A stretch of 64,000 bases of DNA from Heterobilharzia americana (lineage: Eukaryota; Platyhelminthes; Trematoda; Strigeidida; Schistosomatidae), in assembly GCA_944470555.2 (NCBI GenBank), contig OX104130.1, positions 58,933,491 through 58,997,490 on the forward strand. The letters are read 5' to 3'. Shown here one piece after another: positions 1-11,990 of this stretch. The notes under the pieces are model-generated. The model worked only from the letters and a program-made list of their open reading frames with translations, searched no databases and was not told where the DNA came from. Each line of letters opens with the position of its first letter. Within the stretch, counting starts at the first letter, position 1. A program made the translations under genes and the position numbers.

Positions 1-1294
1 GATCGATTAACAGAAAACAAACCTAGAATGCTCAATATACTCATCTTCAAAGCTAGGTTATGCTAGTCGGGAAAAGAAACCTGATTCATTCACTATGGAC
101 ACAAATTAGAAGAGTTTGTACGGATGGTGCAGTAAATGAGGAAATACAAGTACTTTGAAGAGCGTTAACTGGGAATTGTTATGAGGCCTAAGAATTTCAA
201 AAAAGAGTCCCCTATGTTTCCAAAGACACTGTTTATAAATGTTGGATTTAATATGAGATACATTGGCAGAGATACTTAAGAACCGACTATGCAAGGTACT
301 GAAGAAGAAGTCTACATTTAGCTTCGGGAGGTTAACCTCAGTCAACAACTGATTTGAGGGCGTGTATAAAGGACAAAATACTGCTTTCAGCCACCTCCTT
401 GTGTGTATACCAATTCACCTTCTCTTGTGGAGCTCGTTACACAAGCCATATAAAGTGCGTTTTACCTAGACGCATCTTTTAAAACTATTCTCCATGGCTA
501 TCAAAAATAAAGTGTAACAACATCAACAGATAAATTCTTGACCAGTTCGTTCCATGAAAGTCTTCTTTCAAAGACATTTATAAAATGAAGCTAAACACCT
601 CGAAGGGAGTGTGTATTCACCCCTTTAATATAGGGGAGGCTTTGCTTATCCAGAGGTACAAACCTTACCTGTACGTACAAAAGAGATAAGTTCAGTCCCT
701 AAGTTTAGTTTAATCGTAATCTCCCTAAAATATTTCATTCATTTCTTTATTTATTTCAATCCTGTAAGCAGTTTTTGATGACCCTCTAGACGTTATTACC
801 TTGTGACTTTATTGACGATTTTTGATGACTTTATGTTAACCCAATAGCAATTAATGTGTATTTATTTTGTTGCAACTAAGATTACAGTGTACAGCTTTTG
901 GAAATTACTTATCGAAAAGAAAATAATCTTCGCTAAATTGCCTTTGATTAATTTTTCATTACCTAATTGAGACTATTTCGAGGGTTTAAAACTGTAATCA
1001 GTTGACTGTTTCTTATACAGTCTCCACTTTTATTTCAGAAGAGTCCCTGGAAATAGACTTTTTCCAGTGTTGCGCAGTATGATCCCATTGTCTTACGTTT
1101 ATGAGACACATTACTGAGTGAAACACCTAACAAACAAGCTAAAATTAATTTCTGTCTATGCTTGAAATGAGAGTTATTTTCTAAGTGAAATTTTCTAAAA
1201 TAGAGTCCTAGTTAATAAAATGATTGGCAACATATGACACAAACTTTGTTATTAAGTTAAAATAATTCCATTTTAGTCTGTTTATTATAATTAT
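1..1294. other. Intergenic sequence with no recognisable content
   Basis: This is AT-rich sequence downstream of the 3' end of the cadherin gene. The small frames present have random-looking composition. I see no gene, RNA or clear repeat. Confidence 0.5.
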
Positions 1295-2195
1295 CACAGT
1301 GAAATAGTATTATCTACTGGATAACGTTTCGGAGCTAAGTACTAACTCATTCATCCTAAGAAAATGGAAACGTTCGGCTGCTTTTCTTGTTACTGCAATT
1401 CAACACTGCAAGGACTAGTTATTTGTGGAAACCTCAGAAACTGTTTTCATGCATTCAGTCCGGTGAAGGAAAAGTATATCACTTTTTACGCAAACTTTAA
1501 GTATTCATTTTTGTATCAGTGGAGAAAAATATCGACACATTGTGAGATACATATCTACGGAAATGGTGACTGGTGTTAGAAGGAAAACCGATATCACGAT
1601 TTCAAGAATAACATCCTGGCACTAACTCAACTGAACTAAGACACTCATCTGTTAGATAGGTTTTAATTTTACTTCAAATACTGACTTACATAAAATCAAT
1701 TGTCAGTAGATATCCATTTATCATCATATCAGCTGTGCAACCAGATCCTGTCGACCGAAACACAATCGAGTTCAAGATTTCATTACAACTATATTCATAA
1801 TCCCTTAAGCCAAAGAATAGTTTACTAACTAAGGCTATTATGAACAGTCCAACCAAAAATGCATATCTTTTTATTTTCTTTAAGAACGAACATTTACTAA
1901 TGACGAATAAAGAGCTCAAAGTATTCCTTTTTACTAGAGTTCTGAAATCAGTCAGTGATAATGTAAATGCTCAGTTAACAGTGAAACTCCACTCTCCATT
2001 GGTCAGAGCTTGCATGAAGTATTCTAGCAGAGAAACTTTCGAAACATGATGAAACAGTAAACAGTCTTGTCCTCATCAGCCTTGCGCTGTTTGATGACAT
2101 TAGATGTCAAGATATGATGAACAGGACAGGTGATATAAATATGGACAACAAATTATGTTCGAAACGTTATCCAGTAAAACAATACTGTAAAACTG
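1295..2195. repeat. Segment bounded by inverted copies of the PLE-terminus-like motif
   Basis: The left end (1295-1334, minus orientation) and the right end (2158-2195, plus orientation) are inverted copies of a motif with the core GAAACGTTATCCAGTA followed by AATACTGT. The same motif ends PLE fragments at about 5050 and 45035. The 820 bases between them show no RT or other coding signature. It may be a short non-autonomous derivative, or two independent fragments that happen to face each other. Confidence 0.4.
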
Positions 2196-3785
2196 TATGA
2201 CAACTCTAATAAACAGAATGTAAGTGGAATTGGAAACTACTATAGTGCCCAAGTTTTGTTTCTGTTACAATGAAACTTGATCAAGTTTTGTGAAAACCGT
2301 ATAGTATATTCTGAAGTTTATGTTAAATTCACCCTTTTTAAATAATCGACCTCAGGTTTTGATTTGAACAGATTTGGAATATTCTTTTTATGGCAGCTAC
2401 GCTAATAATGCATAACCTTAAATCTTAGCTTTCAGATGAAAATAATTTTCAAATACCAGTAAGCTTTTTACCATAAACGTTGAAATATTTATTCATTAAT
2501 TTTTTCGATCACAACTTGCTGTGAAACTGACTACTAATCAGGTTCACCCTACTTTCATTATAAGGTCTGTTGTTTGACTTCTGCAGAAGTTATCTTTTGG
2601 ATGAATCTTAAAGTTGTTGAATAGGTTATATATCACTTTGACCTGAAGTATGAATTTAAGTATTTTGCTTTTGAGAAAAATGCATTTCTCATATCCGTTT
2701 AGTGTACTACAATGAAGTGAGCGAGAAATATGCTTTCCTGAAAAAAGTCAGTTTTTTGAACTCAAAAAGAGTTTAAAGGAACTAAGAATATTCTTTTCAA
2801 TCACTTCTTCAGGTTCTACAGTTTTGTGTCCATTTTGTACACTTGTGAGATCTCTCGTTATACCTTGTTAATAATAATATTATGCTGAGAATTGTTATCA
2901 CAAATATCTTGTGTGAACAGTAATGTCAGAAACAATTATGGTTGCAGTTCAACTCAGAAGAACCATTTATATAAACAATCACACGGATTATGTAAAAGTG
3001 AAATGTGAAAATGAATCATGTTAACTGAGATGATGAAAGTTATACGAGAGAAGTTTATCATAAGTAGAAGGGGAAATGGAAAGTGGTGAAGTCTGAATGT
3101 AAAGTCAGATAAACGAAAACAGTAGGTTGCAATGCATGAAAGTAGGATGTAATAAACAAAGATAGATAGTTAGTAAAGTGTTACCTATGTCACGGAATAA
3201 GATAGGTTAAGGGAATTTAATAAAATAACTTCAGATTATAAGGAATTAGGCGATACCTAAATGGGGTAGGTGGTCGATTATTTTGATTCAGCCAACGACA
3301 GAGCTACATAATCTATAACACCAAAGAAAATGGCTGATAGTTTCATGAATAAATATCTAGCGTATGATTCAGATTCAGTTTTTCCAATGACTCTGGTTCA
3401 TAAAAGATTTCCACTGACAAACAAACTTCTGTCGGCATATGATATGACGGGTGACCACAATTTACAGTTATCAAGCAGAATCATTTCAGGATAGAACATT
3501 ATTACTGAGTTCACTCATTTCAAAGATATTTTTAGCTATAAACTCATAAGCTTATGAGTATATGACGCTGCCTACACTTTTTTTCTATCTTCGAAATTTT
3601 ACGATATTTGTCAAATCCATCTCATCTGTGGAAAAGCTACTTTTGCCAAAGATAAGAAGGAAACGCTAAACCTTCCTATAAATCTTATAAAACTACAACA
3701 TTGAATTCAGAGACGAAACCTTCAGAAAGTTAACGAAGTATGTAGAGCTCTAGCTAGATGGGTTACTATTGACCTTCACTAAAAG
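2196..3785. other. Sequence without a recognisable gene, leading into a PLE fragment
   Basis: No convincing frame or known repeat is visible. The last few hundred bases may be decayed 5' sequence of the PLE fragment that begins near 3790, because they run directly into its RT frame, but I could not read a motif there. Confidence 0.3.
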
Positions 3786-3789
3786 AACT

Positions 3790-5058
3790 AAAGTTTCTGT
3801 AGAATAAATCGTGCTAGAGGTTGAGGTTGTGTTTAATTTCCACACCTTTCAAATTCCAAGACAAAGCATACAAACAAACAGAAACAGTAGCGATAGGAAC
3901 TCCAATATCCCCGATCGTAGCAGACATATTTATAGACAGTTGGGAACAAATAACATTAAGAACATTACAACCAACCCAGAAGGCATGGTGGCAATATGCA
4001 AATGACACATTTACTGTGTTGAAATCAGAAAACGCCAAGAGATTGTTCGTACACGTGGACTCGATAGCAGATACAATCCAATTCACTAATGAATTAGAAA
4101 ATAAAGAGGGAGATTTACCTATGTTCCATTGCGAAATGGAGAGGAAAGAAAATGGAAGCTTACATACCAGCGTTTATAGGAAACCAGCTCATTCGAATAG
4201 ATACTTAAATTTCACATCATGAATCCCTATTTGTCTTTAGGCAGGCGTGATAAAATGTTTAAGTAATCGGGTTAGGTATTTGATAGACAAGTCAGAAAGC
4301 CTAAACAGAGAAATGAAATACATCAAAGAGACATTACTTCTTAGTAACTACCCTGTGGAATTTATTAAAATGTTTGTAAGGACTGAAAACAGGAGTTTTA
4401 GTGTTAATGGTGACTGCAACATGCCTAAGAGAGAATTCAAATCTTCTTTGGTACTGCCAGGTAAAGAAGTCATATAGGAAATTTTATGCAGAATTCCTAA
4501 CAATCTTGGTATTAGGGTGATACTTAAAGTCACAAACTTGCTCACAGAGAAAATTTGTAGACTAAAAGATACCATAGAGGTAATTATGAAAAATAACTTC
4601 ATCTATCAAATACACTACAATGATTGTGAGGTCAAGTATACAGATCAGCTCAGCTTATCTGGGTAAGTCAGAGTAGCAGGACACAAAAACTTATCGAAAC
4701 ATCAAGGTAAGTAATTTAGAAGAAAACTCAGCTATTGCTGTCCATGCACTGACACACCATAGTGACACATAGTCACTACGGGGAGGGACAGGGTAACAAT
4801 TCTAAAATCCATAATAGCTAGGTAGAAGGAGAGATTGATCATGGAGTCTTTGTTCATTGAATTCACACCTAATACATGTAACAGGAATGACTCATCGGAT
4901 AGTGTAGATATCTGGAAAATTTTACTACTTTCAAGATAGCTGAATGAAGAACTGCTGGACTATATAATGGAAGGTTTAAAGTAGTACGATTACACTGATA
5001 GGAATATGAACAATGAATTCTGCTTGAAACATCATCCAGTAAATAGTACTCCATCAGT
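3790..5058 (+). mobile_element. Penelope-like element fragment: decayed RT, GIY-YIG-region trace and 3' end
   Basis: The frame at 3821-4222 reads as the palm region of a Penelope-type reverse transcriptase. It has VAIGTPISPIVADIFI in place of the usual G-SP-SP motif, then QYANDTF where the family has the YxDD catalytic box, then LPMFHCEMERKENGSLHTSVYRK. In the YxDD box the first catalytic aspartate is asparagine. The thumb continues at 4247-4477 after a stop. Around 4715-4750 a trace of SAIAVHALTHH resembles the downstream part of the GIY-YIG nuclease domain. The copy ends near 5058 with the terminal-like motif AAACATCATCCAGTAAATAG. Stops and frame breaks make it dead. It lies downstream of the host gene. 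Confidence 0.75.
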
Positions 5059-5074
5059 TATTGTTACTATGTCA

Positions 5075-5232
5075 GGTGGAACTCCTCGGCCTCCGTTTTG
5101 CAGATCAGGTCTTGTGTGGATCCCTCGAGGATGTTGTAATCATCTTGGTGATTGGGATTCAGGCACATCCGGCTAAGGAGTTGCGAGTGGGAGGAAACGC
5201 ACGTCCTGAATTCTACTACGAGTCAGCAAGAC
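5075..5232 (+). mobile_element. SM-alpha-like SINE remnant with broken hammerhead
   Basis: A hammerhead-like segment at 5163-5218 reads CATCCGGCTAAGGAG then GGAAACGCACGTCCTGAATT. The invariant CUGANGA is CUAAGGA and stem II no longer pairs, so self-cleavage is not expected. The copy starts within 20 bases of the 3' end of the PLE fragment. Confidence 0.55.
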
Positions 5233-5656
5233 GAATAAAATACTGCATCACTGTTTGATATATCAATCAAACAGACAACCTAATATAGAAGTATCAACCT
5301 TCTGTTGTCTCAGATTTTTGCTGTTACACAAAGTAACCCAAAATCCCATTTATTTGGTTTCTTATACTTGTCGAAAATCAGCAACTATTTCATTCACTAG
5401 TAGGCAACAGACTATTTCTCACTAAATTGTCTTCTAATTTTCGTTATTCCCGTGGATTATTTATTCCTATCCCTTGAATACAGGAAGTTGATATTTGCTT
5501 TCGTTGAATAATTTTACTTTGGACTACATCATATCTCATAGTAAGTCAACTTTTTAGCATTCTCACTAAACCCAAGGTTACTTTTATTATTCCGTCATTA
5601 TCAAATTTAATGATACATTGAACTCTGTTCAACAGGTTGAAACAAAGACAACATTT

Positions 5657-5662
5657 TTTATT
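5657..5662 (-). terminator. Candidate polyadenylation signal (AATAAA) for the protocadherin-like gene
   Basis: On the minus strand an AATAAA hexamer lies about 300 bases past the TAA stop at 5966. Another lies near 5460-5465. In sequence this AT-rich either could occur by chance, so this is only a candidate. Confidence 0.3.
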
Positions 5663-5965
5663 AACAGAATACTGTTTCTATTTACATTACACCAGGCAGA
5701 TAAACATTAAGCAGACATTTTTTTAAAAGCACAAAGAACGTAAATGAATTGTATGATTTTACGATCTTTCATCAGCTGTATACATTCACGCTCAAATAAT
5801 GCGTGTAAAATGTCGAGGATGTGGAGATAGTTCAGTGTGTTACTTGTTAATAATTATTTCCTATTAAATTCTGTTTCTTACTGAAATGAAATCAGTATTC
5901 AGGTGAAGAGTTATACATGAATAACATGCCATGCTTAAATTTGTTTGGAAAAGGCTTCCTTTTTT

Positions 5966-7107
5966 TTATACAAAACTAGATTCTCGTAAAGCAGCTGACA
6001 TATACTTTCCAGAGTCATTCACCTTTTTCTGTTTTCCTATCTGTGAACTGTGAATTACACTGACAATATTACTACTATTGACACTGTTATTAGTATGTGG
6101 TACAGTAACTGTTGTCTTATCAGTAATGTTTGTTGTGGTAGTATTACTGTTTAAGGTAGCAGTAGAAATAGTAGGGGCGATAGTAATAAAGTTATTAATG
6201 TTATTATGACTTTGAAAGTTTTGATCTGATACTTTTACTAAGTTTTTCGGTAAATTAGTGATGTTATCAGTTGTCCATTTTTTCGTTTCATTCCATGACT
6301 TTGAAAGATGTGTCACTCCAATATCACTACCGAGATTGTTGTTATTATTAGATTCGTTAATACTTTCAGTTGTCTGAGATATGGTTTTTGTATCATTCCA
6401 GGTAGTTGAAGATTCTATTAAACAATCATCTTCGTTAATATCATTATTTGGCAGGTAGGTTTCAATAGTAGTAAAATTATTATTGGTAGATAGTTGCTGA
6501 GATTTTGATTTACTCATAGTAGTTTTATTACTTTCGAAATCAGGTTGTCTAATATCATAATATGTATTTGATTGTGTTGGATGCTTAGCAACTCTGTTAT
6601 TATAACTCCAGCTGTTTAAATTGATAATACTTGTAGCCATTAACTGATAAGGTAATAAGATATTACCAATTTTATCATTACTGCTATTATTATTTTGAGT
6701 AGTTACAATGTTAGGATACTGATTATAGTCTGAAACAAACGCCGAATTAATTTCGTTTACTGTTTGACTACAATTTGAAAATGTTGGTAGTGTTGTGTAT
6801 CTACTATTCATTGATTGTGGCTGTGATAGTGAGTGGAAATGAGCTATCTGATATGATGTATTTTCTGGATTGGGACTGTAGTGAATTGATGAAAGTGATT
6901 GTCTCGTTCCACCTCTTCCTGGATCGTAATGATGCTGCTGATGATAACTGAATTTACTTCGTCCATTGGATGTATTTGACAAAAGTATAGGCATGTTTAG
7001 AACGCGTGGACTATATGTTACTAAACCAAGATTTTTATGGTATACTGGTTGTTTGTTTATCATCATTGGGCTAACTAAACCCAAGTAATCGAGTGTTTGA
7101 TAATCAT
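5966..7107 (-). CDS. Protocadherin-like receptor, terminal cytoplasmic exon with PDZ-ligand C-terminus
   Basis: This is by far the longest low-complexity reading frame in the window, about 380 codons from a TTTTAG acceptor to a TAA stop. The product is rich in asparagine, serine, threonine and tyrosine, with runs such as ESNNNNN and TSTATLNSNTTTTN. It has no recognisable globular domain, as expected of a long disordered cytoplasmic tail. The last residues are ALRESSFV. Serine at -2 and valine at 0 form a class I PDZ-binding motif, which would tether the receptor to a scaffold. The frame needs one base from the preceding exon, and the phase-1 donor at 22070 supplies it (Gly-1 base plus AT gives Asp). 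Assignment to the cadherin gene is by strand, order and phase. A separate gene is possible but there is no promoter or start to support one. Confidence 0.72.
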
Positions 7108-8439
7108 CTAAAATCATCAAAGAAAATTAAGTAGAAACATGTGTAAGTAGCTTTGTTAGTAAATTCATTGCAAAGTCTAACAAAATATGTGCACTTCACA
7201 ATTTGTTTACCTTCGAAGAAACCTGTTAGAAAGGTGATTTTGCAGTACTTCGGTTGGGTTCAGAAATGGTTCGAAAGGGTAAAATATATTACCTATTCCG
7301 TATAGCCCTTTAAATAGCCTAAGGTTTAACATCTAAACTTTTAGTCATATCTTACTTAACTGGATCTGAAAACCATTCAAAGAGCTACTGAAATTGCCTG
7401 TGTTATGAAAAATCTACCACTTTAGTTGGAATAAAGAAAGTTAACTGGTTATTTCAAAGGTTGTTAAGATGCCCGCTAATCCCACATTGATTATTTCATT
7501 TAGGCAGGTGTTCTGCATATGAATGAACAGTTGTTTTGAGTGAATCCTTTCTGTAAGACAAGTAGATTTTTCATAAACAGAAATAACTTATAGGTTTTGT
7601 AAGTAGTTGATGGGACAGATTTTGCAGTCATGTGTTATTTTGTCGAGGTTTGTGAATGTAAACTTCAATCTTGACACAAATGGAATATATTTTTAAAATC
7701 TCAGCGAGGTATATATATAATTGCAACAGCTTACAACTGATGGATGTTAAAAAATTAACATTTTTTGTTCTCTAAATCGAATTGAACAACCTATTATAGT
7801 GTCATTTCGAACATTCATACTATAATTTTATCATTGCTTATATTGAGTTTTTTAGGCTGATGTCTGAATACTGGATTCCATTAAACTGTATTATTTTAGG
7901 CTAGTAACAACTAGATAACTTATCAAAAGGAAAAAGAATGATGTTACCAGTACCAGTGTGCAAGTACGATAAACAGACTGTGAACTCTGTCCATGACAAT
8001 GAATATCAAGTCATATTTAGTTAAAAAAAGGTAGTTATCCTAACTTTTCAACCTAATGAATTATATTCTGGTTATAGAAGTGATGTTAAATTAACAGAAC
8101 AATAAAAGTATCAATATTTATATAGTTACAAATAAAAGCAGCTGAAAATTTTCATATATAACGTGGTTCAAAGTAGTAAATTTAATTTTAAGCAACTTAC
8201 CAAACTTATTCAGGGACATAGTATGTTCATTCAATTTTGAAAAACTGTCGGTCCATTAAAAACGTCATGATTATTTTGCGCCTTTGATGTTTTCTTGATA
8301 AAGAACCGAATATATTAAAAAGAATCTGTGTTAAACAATAAGTGATATATTTTATTAACAAAAAGGATTTTAAAGTATGTCCGATCATTGTTAAAACAGG
8401 TAGATAAATGTTAACAAAATAATACTCTATTCTGGTCTG

Positions 8440-8490
8440 CTTATTACACGGTGAAACATTATTATTCAATGGATTACGTTGCTGACCTGA
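8440..8490 (-). repeat. PLE-terminus-like motif copy
   Basis: On the minus strand the segment reads AACGTAATCCATTGAATAAT followed by GTTTCACCGTGTAA. It matches the motif that ends PLE fragments at 5.05 and 45.03 kb and is stand-alone at 60.17 kb. Confidence 0.45.
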
Positions 8491-8635
8491 TTTATTGTCC
8501 AGAATCATATCGGATAACTCCACAACTTTGAGACAAGGTTTATATAGTTCAAATTCTCACTCTTTCTTTGTGAGATGAATAATTCATTATTCCCATTGTG
8601 ACATCAAAACCAAGATATTCAGCGAAGAGGACTCT

Positions 8636-8692
8636 TTTCAACGAATTTATTCTCAAGCTATACATTTATATATATATATATATATATATATA
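8636..8692 (+). repeat. Direct repeat ending in (TA)n, paired with 10523-10576
   Basis: A segment starting CTTTTCAACGAATTTATTC and running into CAAGC-TATAC and a TA microsatellite (8667-8692) recurs in the same orientation at 10523-10576. Both copies sit next to PLE sequence and may be pseudo-LTR or terminal sequence of that family. Confidence 0.45.
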
Positions 8693-8699
8693 AAGACTG

Positions 8700-9425
8700 T
8701 GAGGAAGATTCAACTGAAATACTGGGGGTTGAAACAATGATAATGGTGGTGATAATTATAACGTTGCTAGTTGATGACGTATAGGTCGAATGATAACAAA
8801 AAGGGGTTACGTAAGATTTTCAAATCGTTTATAAGGTGTATATAGATTAAAAAAGGGTGAGAACATTAATAAACAATCAAAGGGTTGGGGTAAGTTGAAA
8901 ATGTTTTGTTAAAAGTTGCAATTATTAGGAAGATCAAGTGAAATAACACCGGAAACAAATAAATACAAAAAGTAGTGATAATGGCGATATAAGAGTACAA
9001 AGATTAATCTGACAAAAAAGTAGAAGGGGATGAAAAACGAAAAAAGAGGATGAAACGCACCAAGACTAAAATAAATTAAGGCCAGGGTAGAGACAAAGAC
9101 TTTATGCACTTCTTTTGCGCACAAACGTCAGGCTTCAGTTCATGGATAGCCAAGGCCTCTGCTATTTTTAGAAGCTAAACACGGAAGAAACATGAGGCGT
9201 TAGGACGAATTCCATAGATAAATTTGAAATCCTTGTTTGGGTCGGCTGAATGGTCGGAATCGATTAAATGCTCAAAAAAGAACTTCTGATGCATTTCCTT
9301 TGACCCTTATAAAACCAAGCCGGAACATATTCTCATATACGTGTTGACAACAATCTCTGACTACGGCCGATGTATTCTGCTCCGCAGGAACAAGTGAACT
9401 AGTAGATACATATCTGAAATTTTCT
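8700..9425 (-). mobile_element. Penelope-like element fragment: GIY-YIG nuclease end and 3' UTR
   Basis: On the minus strand, from about 9410 downwards, the translation reads FTCSCGAEYIGR. This is the GIY-YIG nuclease motif that marks the C-terminus of Penelope-like proteins. It is followed by a trace of HVPAW-type sequence (YVPAWFYKGQRK), then DFKFIYGIRPN and IHELKPDVCAQKKC-IKSLSLPW, a conserved C-terminal stretch also seen in the copies at 10.6 and 18.1 kb. Several stops interrupt the frame. The 350 bases beyond (8700-9050) match, inverted, the 3' untranslated part of the copy at 10.7-11.1 kb. Confidence 0.72.
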
Positions 9426-10406
9426 GCATTGACTTAACTGTTAGTAACTCGCTTATAGATATTCAATCAAACCTATTTCAAAGTCTCAAGGATGGTCAAC
9501 TAACTAAGGATTTAAGACTTCAATAACCGTAGTTTTCACATTATATTTAAAAATTGTTGTTTCAGAAAATAACCGTTCATAGAAGTTTTCACTTATTAAA
9601 GCACATCTACTAGAAACATTCTTCACAAATACCTTGTAAACTCAGTTATTCAATGAAAAAAATATACTAATTAACCACAGTTTTAAATTTAAAACATGTA
9701 AATATTTTAATTGTTGTGATTCTTTAATAACTAATTTCTATTTCTTTTGTAAAATAACATCTTCATTTTAACTAAATGAATATTTTCTTGTTGGAAATCC
9801 TTTTAATTAGTTTTAGCATTCTTTTTTAATTGCACAAATTTATTGTCTATTAGGCTTTACACAAATATCAGACAAAAAATATCACCCGCGTTAAACAACA
9901 TATAAAGTACATATTCATTGGGATATTCAATATACACCATTCATTGTTCAATGCTTAAATGTCATGAAATTAGTATGAAATATAGATATTCTTGAAAAAG
10001 ATAAACCGAATGATAGTAGTAAAAGGATTTATTAACAAAATGTAGACTAGAATTTTATGTCTTATATTATAGAGAAAAAATTCACTTGTTAAGCACAACA
10101 TAAATTTTGTCAAAGGAAACATGAGCAATATTATATTCTATGTTGAACTGATTTTGTAGCTGATAAGGATCTAATACAAAAAATAGTGAAACTAAGGAAT
10201 ATGTTCGAAAAACATGAAAATTTCATTCTAACGAAACAGCTAACATGATCAGATTTTTTTTATAGGTGATGCAAAGGAAATAAGAGGTAAAAATGTTTAA
10301 GCAATAATTTGATTTATTTGGAAAGCTTCTTTTAAATTTATATAGTTATCAATAAACTAAAAGTTCTATGTGGATTGAAAATTAGTAACAATGATCTGCT
10401 TAGTAA

Positions 10407-10432
10407 CTAATATTGTTTCACTGTGTAATACA
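10407..10432 (+). repeat. Partial PLE-terminus-like motif
   Basis: The segment reads AATATTGTTTCACTGTGTAA, which is the distal half of the seven-copy terminal motif. Confidence 0.35.
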
Positions 10433-10584
10433 TGTAATTGAATAAGTGATTTAGAATTATACTGTACTATAAAGCTCGAATTCTACGCTAATGTTACTTA
10501 TTAACTTCACAGTTCGAGATATCTTTTCAACAAATTTATTCGCAAGCTGTACACTCATATATATATATATATATATGTAGCTAT

Positions 10585-11098
10585 TGAATTCGCCTAAACA
10601 TCTCGTGTTTTCTATGTCGTCAGCTTCTAAAAACAACAGAAACCCTGACTATGTATGAACTAAACCCTGACCTTTGTGTACAAAAGAAGTGCTTAAAGCC
10701 TTTGTCACTACCGTGGCCTTAATTTGGTGTTAGTTTGTTTCCTTTCTGGTTTGTTTTTTCAACTTCCTCGTTTGTTAGATGGGTCTTTGTACTTTTATAT
10801 GGTCATTATTACTTTTATCTCCGGTGTTACTTTATTTAATCTTGCTAATAACTACAACTTTTAACAAGGCGAATTCATTTTATCCGAATTAACTTGTCTC
10901 ATTGATATTACCTAGTTCTTTGACCGTTTATTAAATTCTGTCACATTTCCACCCTTTTGTAATCTTTATGCACCTTGTAAAAGGTTTTAGAAAATCTTAC
11001 ACAATCCGTTTTATTTATCATTCAACCTTTACATCATCAACTAGCAACATTGTCATAATTATGACCATTATTACTATTATTTCAATCTCCCACTATAT
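10585..11098 (+). mobile_element. Penelope-like element fragment: C-terminus and 3' UTR
   Basis: The plus-strand translation at about 10615-10715 reads TMYELNPDLCVQKKCLKPL followed by SLPW. This matches the C-terminal block of the copy at 9.1 kb in inverted orientation. The following 350 bases match the 3' untranslated part of that copy, including the shared TTGCTAGTTGATGA-type segment. The two copies have many differences, so they are old. Confidence 0.65.
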
Positions 11099-11990
11099 AG
11101 GTTTTGTTTTCCTCATGGGTCAGTCGAATGGCTGCATTCGATTAGATGTTCAATGATAGAACTTCTGATGCATTTCCGTTCACCCTTATGTAACCAAGAT
11201 AGAATACGTTCTCATATACTTGTTGGTAGCAAACTCTGACTGATGCACCTTGCCCCAGGATCTGGCGAATTAGTAGATACACATGAAGGTATCCTGTCAA
11301 GGGATATTCATTTATCCATACGGAGAGCAATTTGTGACTGGCAGAGGCCAAATGGCGTTTGAATCCTACGAAGGTCCTGCAAACTGATCTCCAAGGACGA
11401 TCTTTCAACTTATTTGAAACTACATCACCTTTAAATTATTGATTCATGAAGACTACCCGAAGAAACTGAGTTGATGGCTGGTTTTCCGTGCTTTTCTGGC
11501 ATATTCCTATCAACAAGTTGGCTACGATAGCAGTTTGCTACAAGCGTCTCTCTTGGAAAGTCAAGTTCAACTTGTACAGTCTGTGCTACAAATATTGTGT
11601 ATTCGATAGCAGAGTGAGTAAATGAGGTTTCTCTTCCTCATGACAGGCACTCAAGAACAGAATTTAGTAAGTTGTCCATTATATATGGACTGTCCATAGA
11701 TACACCTTTTCACCGTTCCATTAGTACTTCTCATAATTAGCATGCCAAGAAAAGGAATAGATGATTCTATTCCTGTTTCTATAGCGAATTCCGAAGCTGA
11801 GTGACAACTGTAGAACTCATGTAAGATGTCATTCAAATTGATATTTGAGTCACAAATAACGAATATATCATCCATATATCTTTTGTAGATGACAAAATGA
11901 TAAACAATCTGGATAAGATGAGAATTTTTCACTTCTGAACTACGTGTATCGTATATATATATATCTTTCCAATTTATTGTGAAAGTCATG
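11099..11990 (-). mobile_element. Penelope-like element fragment: RT catalytic region and nuclease remnant
   Basis: The minus-strand frame 11989-11651 contains KRYMDDIFVICDSN, an intact YxDD reverse-transcriptase box. It continues as SEFAIETGIESSIPFLGML, the usual segment after the catalytic box in Penelope RTs. Further down (about 11400-11100) the sequence aligns with the GIY-YIG region of the copy at 9.3 kb, but with substitutions that have lost the CSCGAEYIGR motif. The element abuts the oppositely oriented copy ending at about 11098. Confidence 0.75.

Noticed and set aside
3814..4086. Minus-strand 90-codon frame
   Set aside because: It is the antisense of the PLE RT fragment, which shows the recognisable motifs on the plus strand.
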